DNA from: Halarcobacter anaerophilus
GTDB taxonomy: Bacteria; Campylobacterota; Campylobacteria; Campylobacterales; Arcobacteraceae
Assembly: GCF_006459125.1 (NCBI RefSeq)
Contig: NZ_CP041070.1
Location: 806,001-870,000 of the forward strand
DNA length: 64,000 nt
Reading direction: 5' to 3'
Shown: one piece after another, positions 47,039-58,089 of the stretch
How positions within the stretch are numbered: position 1 is the first letter of the stretch
Layout: every line of letters starts with the position of its first letter
Notes under the pieces: model-generated
The model's database searches: none
What the model was told of the DNA's origin: nothing
Seen by the model: only the letters and a program-made list of their open reading frames with translations
Made by a program: the position numbers and the translations under genes

Positions 47039-47723
47039 TATAAAAAGTGATTCTGTTTTTGTTGCAGATTCACATTATAATGAGAGAAAAGGGCAGTTTT
47101 TAATTTTTTTAAAAAAGTTAAAGAGTGAAGAGATTAAAACTTCACAGCTTTTTTTAATGGGAGATATGTTTGATTTTATTTCAGGTGAGAGCAGATATTT
47201 TATAAAAAGAAATCAAGAATTGATTGATATTATAAATGAGCTTTCAAAAAGAGTTGAAATCATATATTTAGAGGGAAACCACGATTATAATATGAAAGTG
47301 CTGTTTCCCGATGTTTTAGTTGTAAAAAGAGAAAATCAGCCTTTATGTGCAAAATATAAAGATAAAAGCGTTCAAATATCCCACGGAGATATTTTTACTC
47401 CTTGGCATTATGATTTATATTGCAAAATAATAAGAAATCATCCTTTATTGGTCTTTTTAAATATGATTGATTTTGGATATTTTATTTCAAAAAAAATATA
47501 TTATACGCTTATAGAAAAAGATATTTGTTACAAAATGAAAAATTTTGAAGAGTTTGCACAAAGAAGATTGAAAAAATATAGTTCCGATATTGTAATTGAG
47601 GGGCATTTTCATCAAGGAAAAATTTTTCAAAAAAAAGAACGATTATATGTAAATATTCCATCTTTATGTTGTGAAAATAGATATTTTAGATTAAATGATA
47701 AATTTATTGGAGAGGATTTATGA
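47028..47723 (+). CDS. Metallophosphoesterase, LpxH-like
   Basis: This 231-residue cytoplasmic phosphoesterase has the metal motifs VFVADSHYNE near residue 12, MGDMFDF, EGNHDY, SHGDIFTP and EGHFHQG, the metallophosphoesterase set. It looks related to UDP-2,3-diacylglucosamine hydrolases (LpxH/LpxI role in lipid A synthesis), which is probable but not certain. I chose the ATG at 47028 because it precedes the conserved fold; TTG 46995 and ATG 47004 are alternatives inside argC. Confidence 0.85.
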   Translation: MYLNIKSDSVFVADSHYNERKGQFLIFLKKLKSEEIKTSQLFLMGDMFDFISGESRYFIKRNQELIDIINELSKRVEIIYLEGNHDYNMKVLFPDVLVVKRENQPLCAKYKDKSVQISHGDIFTPWHYDLYCKIIRNHPLLVFLNMIDFGYFISKKIYYTLIEKDICYKMKNFEEFAQRRLKKYSSDIVIEGHFHQGKIFQKKERLYVNIPSLCCENRYFRLNDKFIGEDL

Positions 47724-48280
47724 ATACAGCTTATATAGGTTATGCTTTAATAGTTATTGCAATTGTTTTCGCAATTATATCTTTAATACCAAAAAGTGAA
47801 AGAAAAAAAAGCAACAGCAGTAAAAAAAGCAAAGTTGAAGGAGACGATAGTTATGTTTCTATGCCTAATACCTATAATTTGCAATTGCCAAAACCAATAG
47901 AAAAGATGTCGACTTCGCAGATAAAAGAGATAGCCAGAAAGATATTTACTTCATATAAAGCTTTTGATTATAAAGATGCAAGTATGAAAAAACTTGAAGA
48001 GAAAGAGTGGCACACTTGGCAAGTCTCTATTTTATTGATGATTTTTAAAAAATCCGATGATTTTATAATTTATGATCAAGAAGATGTTTTTCATAAATTT
48101 TTTTTAAATGCTTCTGAAAATGATATAAAAAGTTTAATGAGAGATATAATTAGAAAATATGAAAAATATGTAGATACCTTCCAACTAAAAGACTCTTTAT
48201 GCAAAGAGTATATATGGTCAAATAAAGAGATTTCCGTAATCTTTTATTTTCTGGCAAATTACAAAAAATATATTAACTAA
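47720..48280 (+). CDS. Hypothetical membrane-anchored protein
   Basis: This 186-residue protein has one N-terminal membrane helix (about residues 5-24), a short Lys/Ser-rich linker and a helical cytoplasmic domain without a recognisable family. Its ATG overlaps the stop of the phosphoesterase as ATGA, so the two are co-translated and may work together, perhaps in envelope biogenesis. Confidence 0.65.
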   Translation: MNTAYIGYALIVIAIVFAIISLIPKSERKKSNSSKKSKVEGDDSYVSMPNTYNLQLPKPIEKMSTSQIKEIARKIFTSYKAFDYKDASMKKLEEKEWHTWQVSILLMIFKKSDDFIIYDQEDVFHKFFLNASENDIKSLMRDIIRKYEKYVDTFQLKDSLCKEYIWSNKEISVIFYFLANYKKYIN

Positions 48281-48365
48281 AGTACCTTTTAAATTGTTAG
48301 ATTTTAGTTTTATAACTAAAATGTAACATAAATATGGTATATTCCCACTTTTAGGAGATAAAATA

Positions 48366-49262
48366 ATGAAAATAGATAAATTATATGACAGAGATATTGA
48401 AGATATTTTAGAATATGAAGATTTTGTAGAAGCATTAAAACAAAGTCCGTCTGAAGAATTTTTAAGAGAATTACATAGAAAATATCAATATAGATCTCAA
48501 GAAGAGGCTTTAAGAGTTCTACAAGTAGAGCTTATTAAATTGCAAGACCATTTAGAAAAACAGAATGAAAAAATGATAATTTTGGTTGAAGGAAGAGATG
48601 CTTCAGGGAAAGGCGGAGCAATTAGAAGAATTACAAGATATATGAATGAAAAACATTATAGAGTCGTTGCTCTTGGAAAACCTTCAGATGCTCAAATGGG
48701 TCAATGGTATTTCCAAAGATATGTAGAACAATTTCCAAAAGCAGGGGAGATAGTTATCTTTGACAGAAGCTGGTATAACAGATCAATGGTAGAACCCGTA
48801 TTCGGTTTTTGTACAAATGAACAGTATGAAACTTTTATGAATACGGTTCAAGCTTTTGAAGAGGGTTTAATAGCTCACGGAATACATTTTTTGAAAATCT
48901 ACTTTTCTGTTTCAAAAGAGGAGCAGGCAAGAAGATTTGAAGAGAGGGAAGAAAATCCTTTAAAACAGTGGAAATTAAGTGAAATAGATCTTCAAATGCA
49001 AGAGAGATGGGAAGAGTTTACGAAAAAGAAATATAGAATGATAAAAGAGACGAATACCGAAAAATCTCCTTGGACTGTAATCAAAAGCGATAATAAATTT
49101 GTAGCAAGATATAACGCTATAAAAACTATTTTAAATAAAGTTGATTATGAAAACAGAGATGAAAGAATAGATTTCTCATTAGATCCCAATATTGTAATCT
49201 CTGCTGAAACAGAGTTGAAAAATATGTATAACAGAGCCAAATTAAGAGAACTAAAGAGATAA
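48366..49262 (+). CDS. ppk2: Polyphosphate kinase 2
   Basis: This 298-residue enzyme belongs to the PPK2 family, which transfers phosphate between polyphosphate and nucleoside diphosphates. The Walker A motif GRDASGKGGAIRRIT lies near residue 79, the Walker B/catalytic segment is in FDRSWYNRSMVEPVFGFC, and a lid-like EEQARRFEERE follows. It is a single-domain PPK2, most likely class I. It is monocistronic. Confidence 0.95.
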   Translation: MKIDKLYDRDIEDILEYEDFVEALKQSPSEEFLRELHRKYQYRSQEEALRVLQVELIKLQDHLEKQNEKMIILVEGRDASGKGGAIRRITRYMNEKHYRVVALGKPSDAQMGQWYFQRYVEQFPKAGEIVIFDRSWYNRSMVEPVFGFCTNEQYETFMNTVQAFEEGLIAHGIHFLKIYFSVSKEEQARRFEEREENPLKQWKLSEIDLQMQERWEEFTKKKYRMIKETNTEKSPWTVIKSDNKFVARYNAIKTILNKVDYENRDERIDFSLDPNIVISAETELKNMYNRAKLRELKR

Positions 49263-49282
49263 TTATTTATAACTCTCTTTAG
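49251..49282 (+). terminator. Terminator of ppk2
   Basis: CTAAAGAGA and TCTCTTTAG form a 9-bp perfect stem with a 14-base loop overlapping the stop codon, followed by TTTTATAA. Confidence 0.5.
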
Positions 49283-49329
49283 TTTTATAATTAAGATATT
49301 ATAAAAACATCAAGAAAGTTACAATTAGA

Positions 49330-49335
49330 TATAAT
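49330..49335 (+). promoter_or_regulatory. -10 element of uvrB with very short leader
   Basis: TATAAT ends seven bases before the uvrB ATG, so the transcript may start at or next to the A of the start codon. No Shine-Dalgarno sequence lies between. Confidence 0.45.
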
Positions 49336-49342
49336 CTTAAAC

Positions 49343-51316
49343 ATGACAAAATTCAAAGTAAACAGCGAATACAAACCCGCAGGTGACCAACCAACTGCTA
49401 TAAAAGCAATTAGCGACTCTATTCTAAAGGGAAATAAATATACCACTTTAGAAGGGGTTACAGGTTCGGGTAAAACTTATACTATGGCAAAAGTGATTGA
49501 AAAAACACAAATGCCTACACTTATTATGACTCACAATAAAACACTGGCAGCACAATTATACAGTGAGTTTAAACAGTTTTTCCCAAACAATCATGTTGAA
49601 TATTTTATTTCGTATTATGATTATTATCAACCTGAAGCATATATCCCTAGAACTGACCTTTTTATTGAAAAAGATTCTTCTATAAACAGTGAACTTGAAA
49701 GACTAAGATTAAGTGCAACGGCATCTTTGCTTAGTTTTGAAGACGTAATTGTAATCGCCTCTGTTTCTGCAAACTACGGTTTAGGAAACCCAGAAGAGTA
49801 TAAAGCTATGGTTCAAAGAATCGAAGTGGGGTTTGAATACTCTCAAAAGCAGTTTTTGCTTAAACTTGTGGAGATGGGATATAAAAGAAACGATGCTTTT
49901 TTCGACAGGGCGGATTTTAGAGTAAACGGCGACGTAATTGATATCTTCCCCGCATATTTTGAAGATGAGTATATAAGAGTTGAATTCTTCGGCGATGAGG
50001 TAGAATCTATTACTAAACATGAATATCTTACAAATGAAAAAATAAAAGAGTTAGACGAAGCTATTATCTATTCGGTGAATCCTTTTGTTGTTACAAGTGA
50101 AAACTTAGGACGTGCAGTAAAAGAGATTGAAGAGGAGTTAGATGAAAGACTTGAATTCTTTCAAAAAGAGGATAAACTTGTCGAATATCAAAGACTTAAA
50201 CAAAGAGTAGAGTTTGACTTAGAGATGATTGAAGGTACAGGTATGTGTAAAGGGATTGAAAATTATGCAAGACATCTAACGGGACTTAAACCTGGAGAGA
50301 CTCCGTACTCTTTAATGAACTATTTTCAACAAATGGGGAAAGATTTTCTTCTTATTGTTGATGAATCCCATGTCTCTTTGCCGCAGTTTAGAGGAATGTA
50401 TGCAGCAGATAGAAGCAGAAAAGAGGTTTTAGTTGAGTATGGATTCAGACTTCCTAGTGCTCTTGATAACAGACCTTTAAAATTTGATGAATTTATAAAA
50501 AAAGCTCCCAATTATCTTTTTGTAAGTGCAACTCCCGCTGATTATGAACTTGAACACAGTTCAGTCGTGGCAAAACAGATTATCAGACCTACAGGATTAC
50601 TTGATCCTAATATTGAAATTATGGATAGTGAATTTCAAGTTGAGAAACTGCATGATGAGATAAAAAAAGTTACAAAAAGAGGTGAAAGAGTTTTAGTTAC
50701 CGTATTAACTAAAAAAATGGCAGAAGAGTTAACTGCTTATTATGCTGATTTGGGAATAAAAGTAAAATATATGCACTCTGATATTGATGCAATAGAGAGA
50801 AACCAAATAATAAGAGAGTTAAGACTAGGCGAGTTTGACGTGCTAGTTGGAATTAACCTTTTAAGAGAAGGTTTGGATATTCCTGAGACTTCGCTTGTCG
50901 CAATTTTGGATGCAGATAAAGAAGGTTTTTTAAGAAGCAGAACCTCTCTTGTTCAAACAATGGGAAGAGCAGCAAGAAACCAAAACGGTAAGGTAATACT
51001 TTTTGCAAAAAGAGTAACCGATTCTATGCAGTATGCAATTGATTTAACTAAAAAAAGAAGGGAAATTCAAGAAGCCTTTAACAAAGAGCATGGAATAACT
51101 CCTAAAACAACCAAAAGAGCCCTTGATGAGAATCTTAAACTTGAAGAGTATGATGATACTGCTTGGAAAAGAGAAAAGATGAATAAAATGCCTGCGGCTG
51201 AAAGAAAGAAAATCTTAATAGAGCTGAATAAAGCTATGACAAAAGCGGCAAAAGAGTTAAATTTTGAAGAAGCTATCAGACTAAGAGATAAAATAGAAAA
51301 GATAAAAAAAGCATAA
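49343..51316 (+). CDS. uvrB: Excinuclease ABC subunit B
   Basis: This 657-residue DNA-repair protein has a helicase-like fold, with Walker [11 protein letters not shown] near residue 40, the beta-hairpin region [20 protein letters not shown] (Walker B) and the C-terminal UVR domain with [13 protein letters not shown], which binds UvrC. It verifies damage found by UvrA. The ATG at 49343 has no ribosome site, and a -10 box sits directly before it. Confidence 0.98.
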   Translation: MTKFKVNSEYKPAGDQPTAIKAISDSILKGNKYTTLEGVTGSGKTYTMAKVIEKTQMPTLIMTHNKTLAAQLYSEFKQFFPNNHVEYFISYYDYYQPEAYIPRTDLFIEKDSSINSELERLRLSATASLLSFEDVIVIASVSANYGLGNPEEYKAMVQRIEVGFEYSQKQFLLKLVEMGYKRNDAFFDRADFRVNGDVIDIFPAYFEDEYIRVEFFGDEVESITKHEYLTNEKIKELDEAIIYSVNPFVVTSENLGRAVKEIEEELDERLEFFQKEDKLVEYQRLKQRVEFDLEMIEGTGMCKGIENYARHLTGLKPGETPYSLMNYFQQMGKDFLLIVDESHVSLPQFRGMYAADRSRKEVLVEYGFRLPSALDNRPLKFDEFIKKAPNYLFVSATPADYELEHSSVVAKQIIRPTGLLDPNIEIMDSEFQVEKLHDEIKKVTKRGERVLVTVLTKKMAEELTAYYADLGIKVKYMHSDIDAIERNQIIRELRLGEFDVLVGINLLREGLDIPETSLVAILDADKEGFLRSRTSLVQTMGRAARNQNGKVILFAKRVTDSMQYAIDLTKKRREIQEAFNKEHGITPKTTKRALDENLKLEEYDDTAWKREKMNKMPAAERKKILIELNKAMTKAAKELNFEEAIRLRDKIEKIKKA

Positions 51317-51441
51317 TTTTTAAAATCTGATTTTTGATAATAAAAATAAAAAATTTAAATTAAAAATGGTACAATAGTGGTATATTAATAGCATAAAAAT
51401 AATGTTTTATATTAAATATTATTTTTGTCTAAGGCGGTAAA

Positions 51442-52992
51442 ATGGCACTATTTTCATTCTCTAAAACAGAAGAGGAGAAGGCTCAATTAAGTTCTATAGA
51501 TGAACACTTTGCAGTAATCTCTTTTACTCCCCATGGAACAATAATCAAAGCAAATAAAAACTTTCTTGATCTTTTAGGATACTCTTTAGAAGAGGTTGTC
51601 GGAAAACATCATCGAATATTTTGTGATAAGGAGTATGTAAATACTCAAAGGTATAAAGATTTTTGGGATAAACTAGCAAAAGGCGAAGCCCAAATTTCAG
51701 AATTTAAAAGAATAAAAAAAGACGGTACTCCTATTTTTATTCAGGCTTCTTATACTCCTGTTAAACATAGTAACGGAAAAGTTTTCAAAGTTATTAAATT
51801 TGCACAAGATATAACTAAGAAAAAGTTGGAAAACTTATATTATAAAGGACAACTTGAAGCAATAAGCAAATCTCAGGCAGTAATTGAGTTTGATATGAGC
51901 GGCAAAGTTATTACTGCAAATAAAAATTTTTTAGATGCTTTTGAATACAATTTAGATGAAATTGTAGGCAAAAATCATAGTATGTTTTGTGAAGAGTCAT
52001 ATAAAAACTCAGATAAATATAAAGAGTTTTGGGAAAAATTAAATAGAACAGAGTATGATGCAGGAGAGTACTTACGAATCGGCAAAAACGGTAAAAAAGT
52101 TTGGATACAAGCAACATATAATCCTATAATCGGTATTGAAAACAAACCTACTAGAGTCGTAAAATACGCAACTGATATAAGCGATAAAAAGAATAAAATG
52201 TTTGAAATTGAAAAAAATATTCAACAATTATCAGACTCTTTAAAACATTTGTCAAATGCTTCTGAATCAATGTCCAATGATGCAAAAAAGACAATGAACG
52301 GTTCAAAAGAGGTATCAGAGTCAATAGGGCAAATAAATCTTGCAGTCTCTAATGTATCTGAAAAGATTGAATCAATGCTCTCTTCAATCACAAGTATAGC
52401 AGCAGCTTCGGCTCAAGGTGAAAAAGTTGCAAAAGAGGCAAGAGAACAATCTCAAACAACTACTTCTGCTATGCTGAAACTTGATGAAGAGTCCGAAAAA
52501 ATAGGTGAAACAATTAATATAATTACTCAGATTGCTTTTCAGACAAATATACTTTCACTAAATGCAGCTGTTGAAGCAGCAACGGCAGGAGAGGCAGGTA
52601 AAGGTTTTGCAGTAGTTGCCCAAGAAGTTAGAAATCTTGCAGCAAGATCGGATGAAGCAGCAAAAGAGATTACAAAGGCTGTAGAACTTATCCAGTCTTT
52701 GATAAAAAACTCTTTGACCTCTATTCACAGTATTGACAGTACAATTAAAGAGATTACGGATATGTCTACAGATATATCAACTTCAATTATGCAGCAGCAG
52801 ACAATATCAAATGAGTTGTCAAGTACGGCTCTTGAAGCAAGTCAAGGAGTAAATGAAGTAACAAATACAATGATAAATGTATCTAAAAGTGCCCAAAATA
52901 CAAAGGCTGAATCAGAAGAAACGCAAAATGCTTCGGAAGAGTTGATAAGAGTTTCATCTAAATTAATCTCCATATTAAAGAGACTTAATTAG
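51442..52992 (+). CDS. Cytoplasmic PAS-PAS methyl-accepting chemotaxis protein
   Basis: This 516-residue receptor lacks membrane helices. Two PAS domains (about 20-130 and 140-250) resemble the redox- or ligand-sensing Aer type: both have NKNFLD and a VGK(N)H motif. The signalling region has [18 protein letters not shown]. It probably senses internal energy or redox state and signals to CheA. It is monocistronic. Confidence 0.94.
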   Translation: MALFSFSKTEEEKAQLSSIDEHFAVISFTPHGTIIKANKNFLDLLGYSLEEVVGKHHRIFCDKEYVNTQRYKDFWDKLAKGEAQISEFKRIKKDGTPIFIQASYTPVKHSNGKVFKVIKFAQDITKKKLENLYYKGQLEAISKSQAVIEFDMSGKVITANKNFLDAFEYNLDEIVGKNHSMFCEESYKNSDKYKEFWEKLNRTEYDAGEYLRIGKNGKKVWIQATYNPIIGIENKPTRVVKYATDISDKKNKMFEIEKNIQQLSDSLKHLSNASESMSNDAKKTMNGSKEVSESIGQINLAVSNVSEKIESMLSSITSIAAASAQGEKVAKEAREQSQTTTSAMLKLDEESEKIGETINIITQIAFQTNILSLNAAVEAATAGEAGKGFAVVAQEVRNLAARSDEAAKEITKAVELIQSLIKNSLTSIHSIDSTIKEITDMSTDISTSIMQQQTISNELSSTALEASQGVNEVTNTMINVSKSAQNTKAESEETQNASEELIRVSSKLISILKRLN

Positions 52993-53045
52993 AACTCTTT
53001 GCTACAATACGTTCTTATTTGAGTTTGAGATAAAGGAATATTATA

Positions 53046-53699
53046 TTGCCAAGAGTAAAAAAAGCTACTAAAGAGGATATTCAAGTAATAAAAGAGGCAT
53101 TTTTAGAAAATTTCAATGATGCTGTTACGGAGTTAAATTATAGAAATGATTATGAGTTGTTAATTGCAATTATTTTATCTGCTCAATGTACGGATAAAAG
53201 AGTAAATATTATAACACCTGCACTGTTTGAAAAATATCCTTCTGCTTTTGACTTAGCCGATGCTTCTTTGGAAGATGTAAAGCAGTTACTTAAAAGCTGC
53301 TCATTTTTCAATAATAAATCAAAAAATATTATAAAAATGGCACAAAGCGTAGTTTCGGAATATGAAGGAAAAATTCCTCACAGCCACAAAGAGCTTATTA
53401 AACTTGCAGGAGTAGGTAATAAAACGGCAAATGTTTTTATGATAGAAAGCGAAGGTGCAAATGTAATGGCTGTGGATACTCACGTTTTTAGAGTCTCACA
53501 CAGACTTGGACTTAGTGATAAAAAAACAGTAGAGCAGACAGAAGCTGAATTGGTAAAAAAATTAAAAGATGATTTACATATTTTTCATCAGGCAATGGTT
53601 CTTTTTGGAAGATATACCTGTAAAGCTTTAAATCCCGAATGTGATAAATGTTTGTTCCCCCATGTATGTAAAACAAAAAAATCTTTTAAACCTCAGTAG
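53046..53699 (+). CDS. nth: Endonuclease III
   Basis: This 217-residue base-excision-repair enzyme has a helix-hairpin-helix motif LAGVGNKTANV with the catalytic Lys, the catalytic Asp in VDTHVFRVS, and the four-Cys [4Fe-4S] loop CKALNPECDKCLFPHVC near the C-terminus. The start is TTG with AAAGGA eight bases upstream. Its end overlaps the converging kinase gene by 14 bases. Confidence 0.96.
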   Translation: MPRVKKATKEDIQVIKEAFLENFNDAVTELNYRNDYELLIAIILSAQCTDKRVNIITPALFEKYPSAFDLADASLEDVKQLLKSCSFFNNKSKNIIKMAQSVVSEYEGKIPHSHKELIKLAGVGNKTANVFMIESEGANVMAVDTHVFRVSHRLGLSDKKTVEQTEAELVKKLKDDLHIFHQAMVLFGRYTCKALNPECDKCLFPHVCKTKKSFKPQ

Positions 53700-56094
53700 A
53701 ATCAAAATTGATTGTTATTGAGGTAAGTAGTCCCTCTTTTGTATTTTCTAATTTGATTGTTCCTTTTATATAATCTTCAATAATCACTTTTGTCATATAT
53801 AATCCTAAGCCTGTTCCGTTTTTATTAAGTTTTGTAGAAAAGTAGGGATCAAATACTTTGTCAAATATCTCTTTTTTTATTCCTCCTGCATTATCTTCAA
53901 TATTAAGAAAAAATTGATTTTTTGTTTTTTGGGTAGTTATTTTTATCCATTTGTCTTTTTTTGAACATTGTTCAAAGGCATCTTTTGAATTATTCAAAAT
54001 ATTCAAAACTGCCTGACCTAGTTCATTTTTATAACCGTAAACATAAGTCGTGTTTTTACAATCAATTTCCAAATTAACATTAATATTTTTTATGGGTTTT
54101 ATTAAAGAGACGCTTTTTTTTATAATATCGCATAATTCAAACTCCTCTTTTTTTCTTCTTGGCTGGAAAAAATCTTTAAAATCGTCAATAGTCTGAGACA
54201 TATATTTTATCTGTTTTAGTACATCTGTATTAAATTTTTCCATTACTTCATTATTTAGTTTATCTTTTTTGTATTTCAATACGACAGTTTGAATCATAGT
54301 AGAAACATTATTCAAAGGCTGTCTCCATTGATGTGCAATCATTGAAATCATTTCACCCATTTGGGCAAGTCTTGATTGATGAAACATTATTGCCTGTTGA
54401 GCTTTGTTTTTATAAACTTGGTTTTCTACTTTTTGTTCAAGAGTTTTATTTAACTCTTCCAACTCTTTTTCTATTTTTTTTCTTCTTATTATCTCTTTTT
54501 TTAGTTTTTGATTCCAATAAAGCACAATAAGAAGTATTAAAACAGAGATAAAAATACTTTTCCAAAACAGACTGTAATCTATAATCGTTTCCTGTTTTAT
54601 ACTTATCCATTTTTTATATATTTTATTCTCTTCTTCTTGGGTAATTGAATCAAGAGCTTTTTGCAGTATTGGTATAAACTCTTTTAAATCCTTATTTACT
54701 CCAAAAGCTAAATTTAAACGAAAAGGTGTTTCCCCTGAAATCTTCAGATTTGTTATTCCGTTTTTTTGGCTTAAATAATCAACCCGTGCAATATTTCCTA
54801 TATATGCGTCAACTTTTTCCATTGATACGGCTTTTAATGCCAAAAGTGAATTATCATAAACTTTTAAATTAAGATAAGGGAATCTTGCTTTGATAAGTTC
54901 ATAAGAAAAATAGTTTTTTTCAATAGCAATTGTTTTATTTTTTAAACCTTTCATTCCGTCTATAAAAGCAGTTTTATTTGAAGTTATTATCATCATAGGA
55001 TGAGAAATATAAGGTTTAGTAAAATAGAAACTTTCTTTTGTTTTTTTTGTGGGAACAACTGCTGTTAACAAATCCAGCTTTTTATCTTCTGCCATTTTAA
55101 GTATTTTATTCCAAGGTTTATTTGGTGATTGAATAAAAGTTATACCCAGGCGTTTTTCAATCAGCTTTATATAATCAGCAGAAATACCTTCATAAATATT
55201 TTTATCGTTAATATCTTCAAAAGGGAAAAAAGCTCTGCTTGAAGCTAATTTTATTGTTTTATGATTTTTAAGCCATTTTTTTTCATCTTTATTAAGTACA
55301 AGTTGATTTTTCTCTTTTACATTAGGCAGAATATTCCATTTAGAGGCAATAAGATTTATTTTTTCTTCGGTTAAGTTATTAATTGCTTTATCAAGAATTG
55401 ATTTTAAAGGTTTATCTTGGGGATTAATTCCCATATAAATTTTATAATCCATTTTAGAGATAAAAGCTATAGTTAAATCTGCAATTAAATATTTATTTAT
55501 CAAATATTGGTAAGTGATATATCCGACCATTGCATCGGCTTCATTTGAGATAACTTTTTCCATCTGTTTTAAAGGTGAGTTTACTACGATTATTTGCGTA
55601 TTTTCTATTTTTTCTAAATACTCTTTAATTGCCCTTTGTTCTTTTAAAATTACGATTTTTTTATTTTTAAGGTCTTGGACATCTTTTATCTGCGCTTTTT
55701 TTTCTCTTTTTGTATATATTACAAAAGGAGTGGACATATAAGGTTTAGTGTAGAGATACTCTTTTTGATTTTGTTTTATATTAAAAATTGCACAGTGTCC
55801 GTAAAAACCTTTGCTTTTCGCTTTTTTATGATAATCCGTAATTTTTACGGGACTTAACTCTATTTTTTGACCGATCTCTTGGCTTAAATAGCTAAAAATA
55901 TCGGGAAAAATTCCAATTAACTTGCCGTTTTTATCAAGCATACTTAAAGGAGGTTGATTTTTAGGCACGGGAAATTTTATATGGGGATTATCTTTTAACC
56001 ACTGTTTCTCTTCTTTTGTTAAATCTATTGTTTGACAAAAGAGGTTTAAATTTAAAACTATTACTAAAAAAAAAGATTTAAACCAAAAGCTCAA
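53686..56094 (-). CDS. Sensor histidine kinase with two solute-binding domains
   Basis: This 802-residue kinase has a signal peptide (residues 1-20), then two tandem family 3 solute-binding domains (about 25-255 and 270-500), which are expected in the periplasm, a membrane helix near 513-530, and a cytoplasmic coiled coil. The H-box is HQWRQPLN with His588, and the ATPase domain carries NILNNSKDA and GTGLGLYMTK. Double binding-domain sensors probably detect amino acids or similar ligands. It is the last gene of a four-gene signalling operon. Confidence 0.92.
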   Translation of the reverse strand: MSFWFKSFFLVIVLNLNLFCQTIDLTKEEKQWLKDNPHIKFPVPKNQPPLSMLDKNGKLIGIFPDIFSYLSQEIGQKIELSPVKITDYHKKAKSKGFYGHCAIFNIKQNQKEYLYTKPYMSTPFVIYTKREKKAQIKDVQDLKNKKIVILKEQRAIKEYLEKIENTQIIVVNSPLKQMEKVISNEADAMVGYITYQYLINKYLIADLTIAFISKMDYKIYMGINPQDKPLKSILDKAINNLTEEKINLIASKWNILPNVKEKNQLVLNKDEKKWLKNHKTIKLASSRAFFPFEDINDKNIYEGISADYIKLIEKRLGITFIQSPNKPWNKILKMAEDKKLDLLTAVVPTKKTKESFYFTKPYISHPMMIITSNKTAFIDGMKGLKNKTIAIEKNYFSYELIKARFPYLNLKVYDNSLLALKAVSMEKVDAYIGNIARVDYLSQKNGITNLKISGETPFRLNLAFGVNKDLKEFIPILQKALDSITQEEENKIYKKWISIKQETIIDYSLFWKSIFISVLILLIVLYWNQKLKKEIIRRKKIEKELEELNKTLEQKVENQVYKNKAQQAIMFHQSRLAQMGEMISMIAHQWRQPLNNVSTMIQTVVLKYKKDKLNNEVMEKFNTDVLKQIKYMSQTIDDFKDFFQPRRKKEEFELCDIIKKSVSLIKPIKNINVNLEIDCKNTTYVYGYKNELGQAVLNILNNSKDAFEQCSKKDKWIKITTQKTKNQFFLNIEDNAGGIKKEIFDKVFDPYFSTKLNKNGTGLGLYMTKVIIEDYIKGTIKLENTKEGLLTSITINFDSTEV

Positions 56095-56112
56095 AATCTC
56101 TCCTTGCTTTTT

Positions 56113-58089
56113 TTATAACTCTTTTGGTTTCCCAAAATAGTAACCTTGTGAATAATCAACACCTATTTCATTTAAAATATTGAAAATTGCTTCATTTTCA
56201 ACATACTCTGCAACAGTTTTTATTTTTTGTCGTTTTGCAAACAGAACAACTGTCTCTACAATATTTTTGCTATATAAATCATTTTCTATATTTTTGATTA
56301 ATGAACCGTCGATTTTTAAAATATCAGGTTCAAACTTTAAAAGTCTTTCAAAGTTTGAATAGCCTGAACCGAAATCATCGATTGCTATTTTTACCCCTTT
56401 TGATTTTACCTCTTTTATAAAATCTTCAATCAGACTAAAATCTTTGATATTTTCATCTTCAAGAAGTTCAAATACAATTCTGGCTGCATCTTTGATATTT
56501 TCATCAAGCAGATTAAATATTTTTTCTCTAATCTGCTCTTTTTCAATATCTATTGCAGAGATATTTATTGAGAGTTCGGTTTTGATTTTTTGAAGAATTT
56601 TAAAAGAGTTTTCTAAAACTCTTTCCGTAATTTTATTGTAATAATTAGCCTTCTTTGAGATATCTATAAATGAAAAAGGTGAAATTATATCTCCTCTTTC
56701 ATCAATTAATCTAACAAGAGATTCATACTTCTCAACCTCTTTTGTTTTATTATTGATTATAGGTTGGAAGTATGAGACGATATTGTAGTTTTCAAGTGCT
56801 ATTTTTACTGTTCTTATCATCTCTAAATTGTGTTTGTTTTCTTCATTTAATGCTATTGAAAAGTCATTTGAGAAATTTAATTTTGTTTTTTTCTTCACTG
56901 CTTTATCTAATCCTGCTTTTGCATCTTCATAAAGCATAAATTTCCCTATAGTATAACTTACGGTGATATTTAAATCAAACTCCATTTCATCTAGTTTCAG
57001 TGTAGAGTTTTTTACTCTTTGAACAAACTCATTTAAATACTCTTGTATATTTAAGTTAGTTTTATCAAAACTCTTATAATTGGTTAAAAGTCCGAATCTT
57101 CCGTCACCCAAAGAGTAAATATTTTCAAACCTGTAACTTTTTGGAAGGTAATATGCAAGATTAAAAGAGAAATCTTTTTCTATTTGATCAATAGTAATAG
57201 AGTTATAAAACTTATCAAGCATTTCAAACTCGTCAATTTGTACTAAAACCAATATTGAGAGGTCATTTTGTTTTATTTTATCTAGTATATATTTTTTGTC
57301 GTCTAAAATAGCATTTAAACTATCTCTTACTGCAATATACTCGACTATCTCTCCTTCAAAGTTTTTAATAGGAGTTATCATTGTTTTTACATAATAGGAT
57401 TTCCCGTCTTTTGCTCTGTTTTTTATCACTCCTTCCCAAGTCTGTTTTTTATCTTTTATTTTGTGCCACATCTCTTCATAAAGCTCTTTTGGATTCTCCG
57501 GATGCCTCATTATATTGTGTTTTTTACCTATAATCTCATCTTCTTTAAAACCGCAGATTTTGCAGAAACTGTCATTTACGTAAGTGATAATTCCTTCTGC
57601 ATCCGTTTTTGAAATAATATTACTCTTTTCTACTAAATTAAGATATTGTTTAAGATAGTATTGGTAACTTTTGGAATCATATTCGAGTTTAAACTTTTCC
57701 GTAACTTTTTCAACTTCATTTAACAGCTGATTGTATTCAATGGGTTTTAAAACATAACCGTCGATATTTAATTTAATAGCTTCAAGAAGCATTTTATTTT
57801 CATTATTTTGAGAAAGTATAATAATATAAGTGTCTTTATTTAAATTTTTTATCTCTTCTATTAATTCCAAACCGTTTAATTTTGGCATTAAAATATCTGT
57901 AATAACTAAGTTTATTTCATTTTCTTTAAACTTTTTTAATGCCTCTTTACCGTCTTTTGCCGTAATTATTGAGCTAAATATCTCTTTTAAGAATTCAAGA
58001 GTATTTTCTCTTGATACTTCATCATCTTCTACATATAATACGTTTATTTTTTTTGAGTATTCTACGATTTTTTTTATTCTATCTATCAC
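56113..58089 (-). CDS. REC-PAS-GGDEF-EAL signalling protein
   Basis: The 658-residue protein begins with a receiver domain (phosphoacceptor Asp65 in VITDILMPKLNG), followed by PAS (about 150-260), a degenerate GGDEF domain in which GGDEF is replaced by LGDGRF, and an EAL domain from about 435 (Glu456 in YESLVRL, DDFGSGYS, AEYVEN, QGYYFGKP). The EAL motif is ESL but key metal residues remain, so c-di-GMP hydrolysis is plausible. The GGDEF domain is probably regulatory. Its start overlaps the upstream kinase gene by 11 bases. Confidence 0.92.
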   Translation of the reverse strand: MIDRIKKIVEYSKKINVLYVEDDEVSRENTLEFLKEIFSSIITAKDGKEALKKFKENEINLVITDILMPKLNGLELIEEIKNLNKDTYIIILSQNNENKMLLEAIKLNIDGYVLKPIEYNQLLNEVEKVTEKFKLEYDSKSYQYYLKQYLNLVEKSNIISKTDAEGIITYVNDSFCKICGFKEDEIIGKKHNIMRHPENPKELYEEMWHKIKDKKQTWEGVIKNRAKDGKSYYVKTMITPIKNFEGEIVEYIAVRDSLNAILDDKKYILDKIKQNDLSILVLVQIDEFEMLDKFYNSITIDQIEKDFSFNLAYYLPKSYRFENIYSLGDGRFGLLTNYKSFDKTNLNIQEYLNEFVQRVKNSTLKLDEMEFDLNITVSYTIGKFMLYEDAKAGLDKAVKKKTKLNFSNDFSIALNEENKHNLEMIRTVKIALENYNIVSYFQPIINNKTKEVEKYESLVRLIDERGDIISPFSFIDISKKANYYNKITERVLENSFKILQKIKTELSINISAIDIEKEQIREKIFNLLDENIKDAARIVFELLEDENIKDFSLIEDFIKEVKSKGVKIAIDDFGSGYSNFERLLKFEPDILKIDGSLIKNIENDLYSKNIVETVVLFAKRQKIKTVAEYVENEAIFNILNEIGVDYSQGYYFGKPKEL

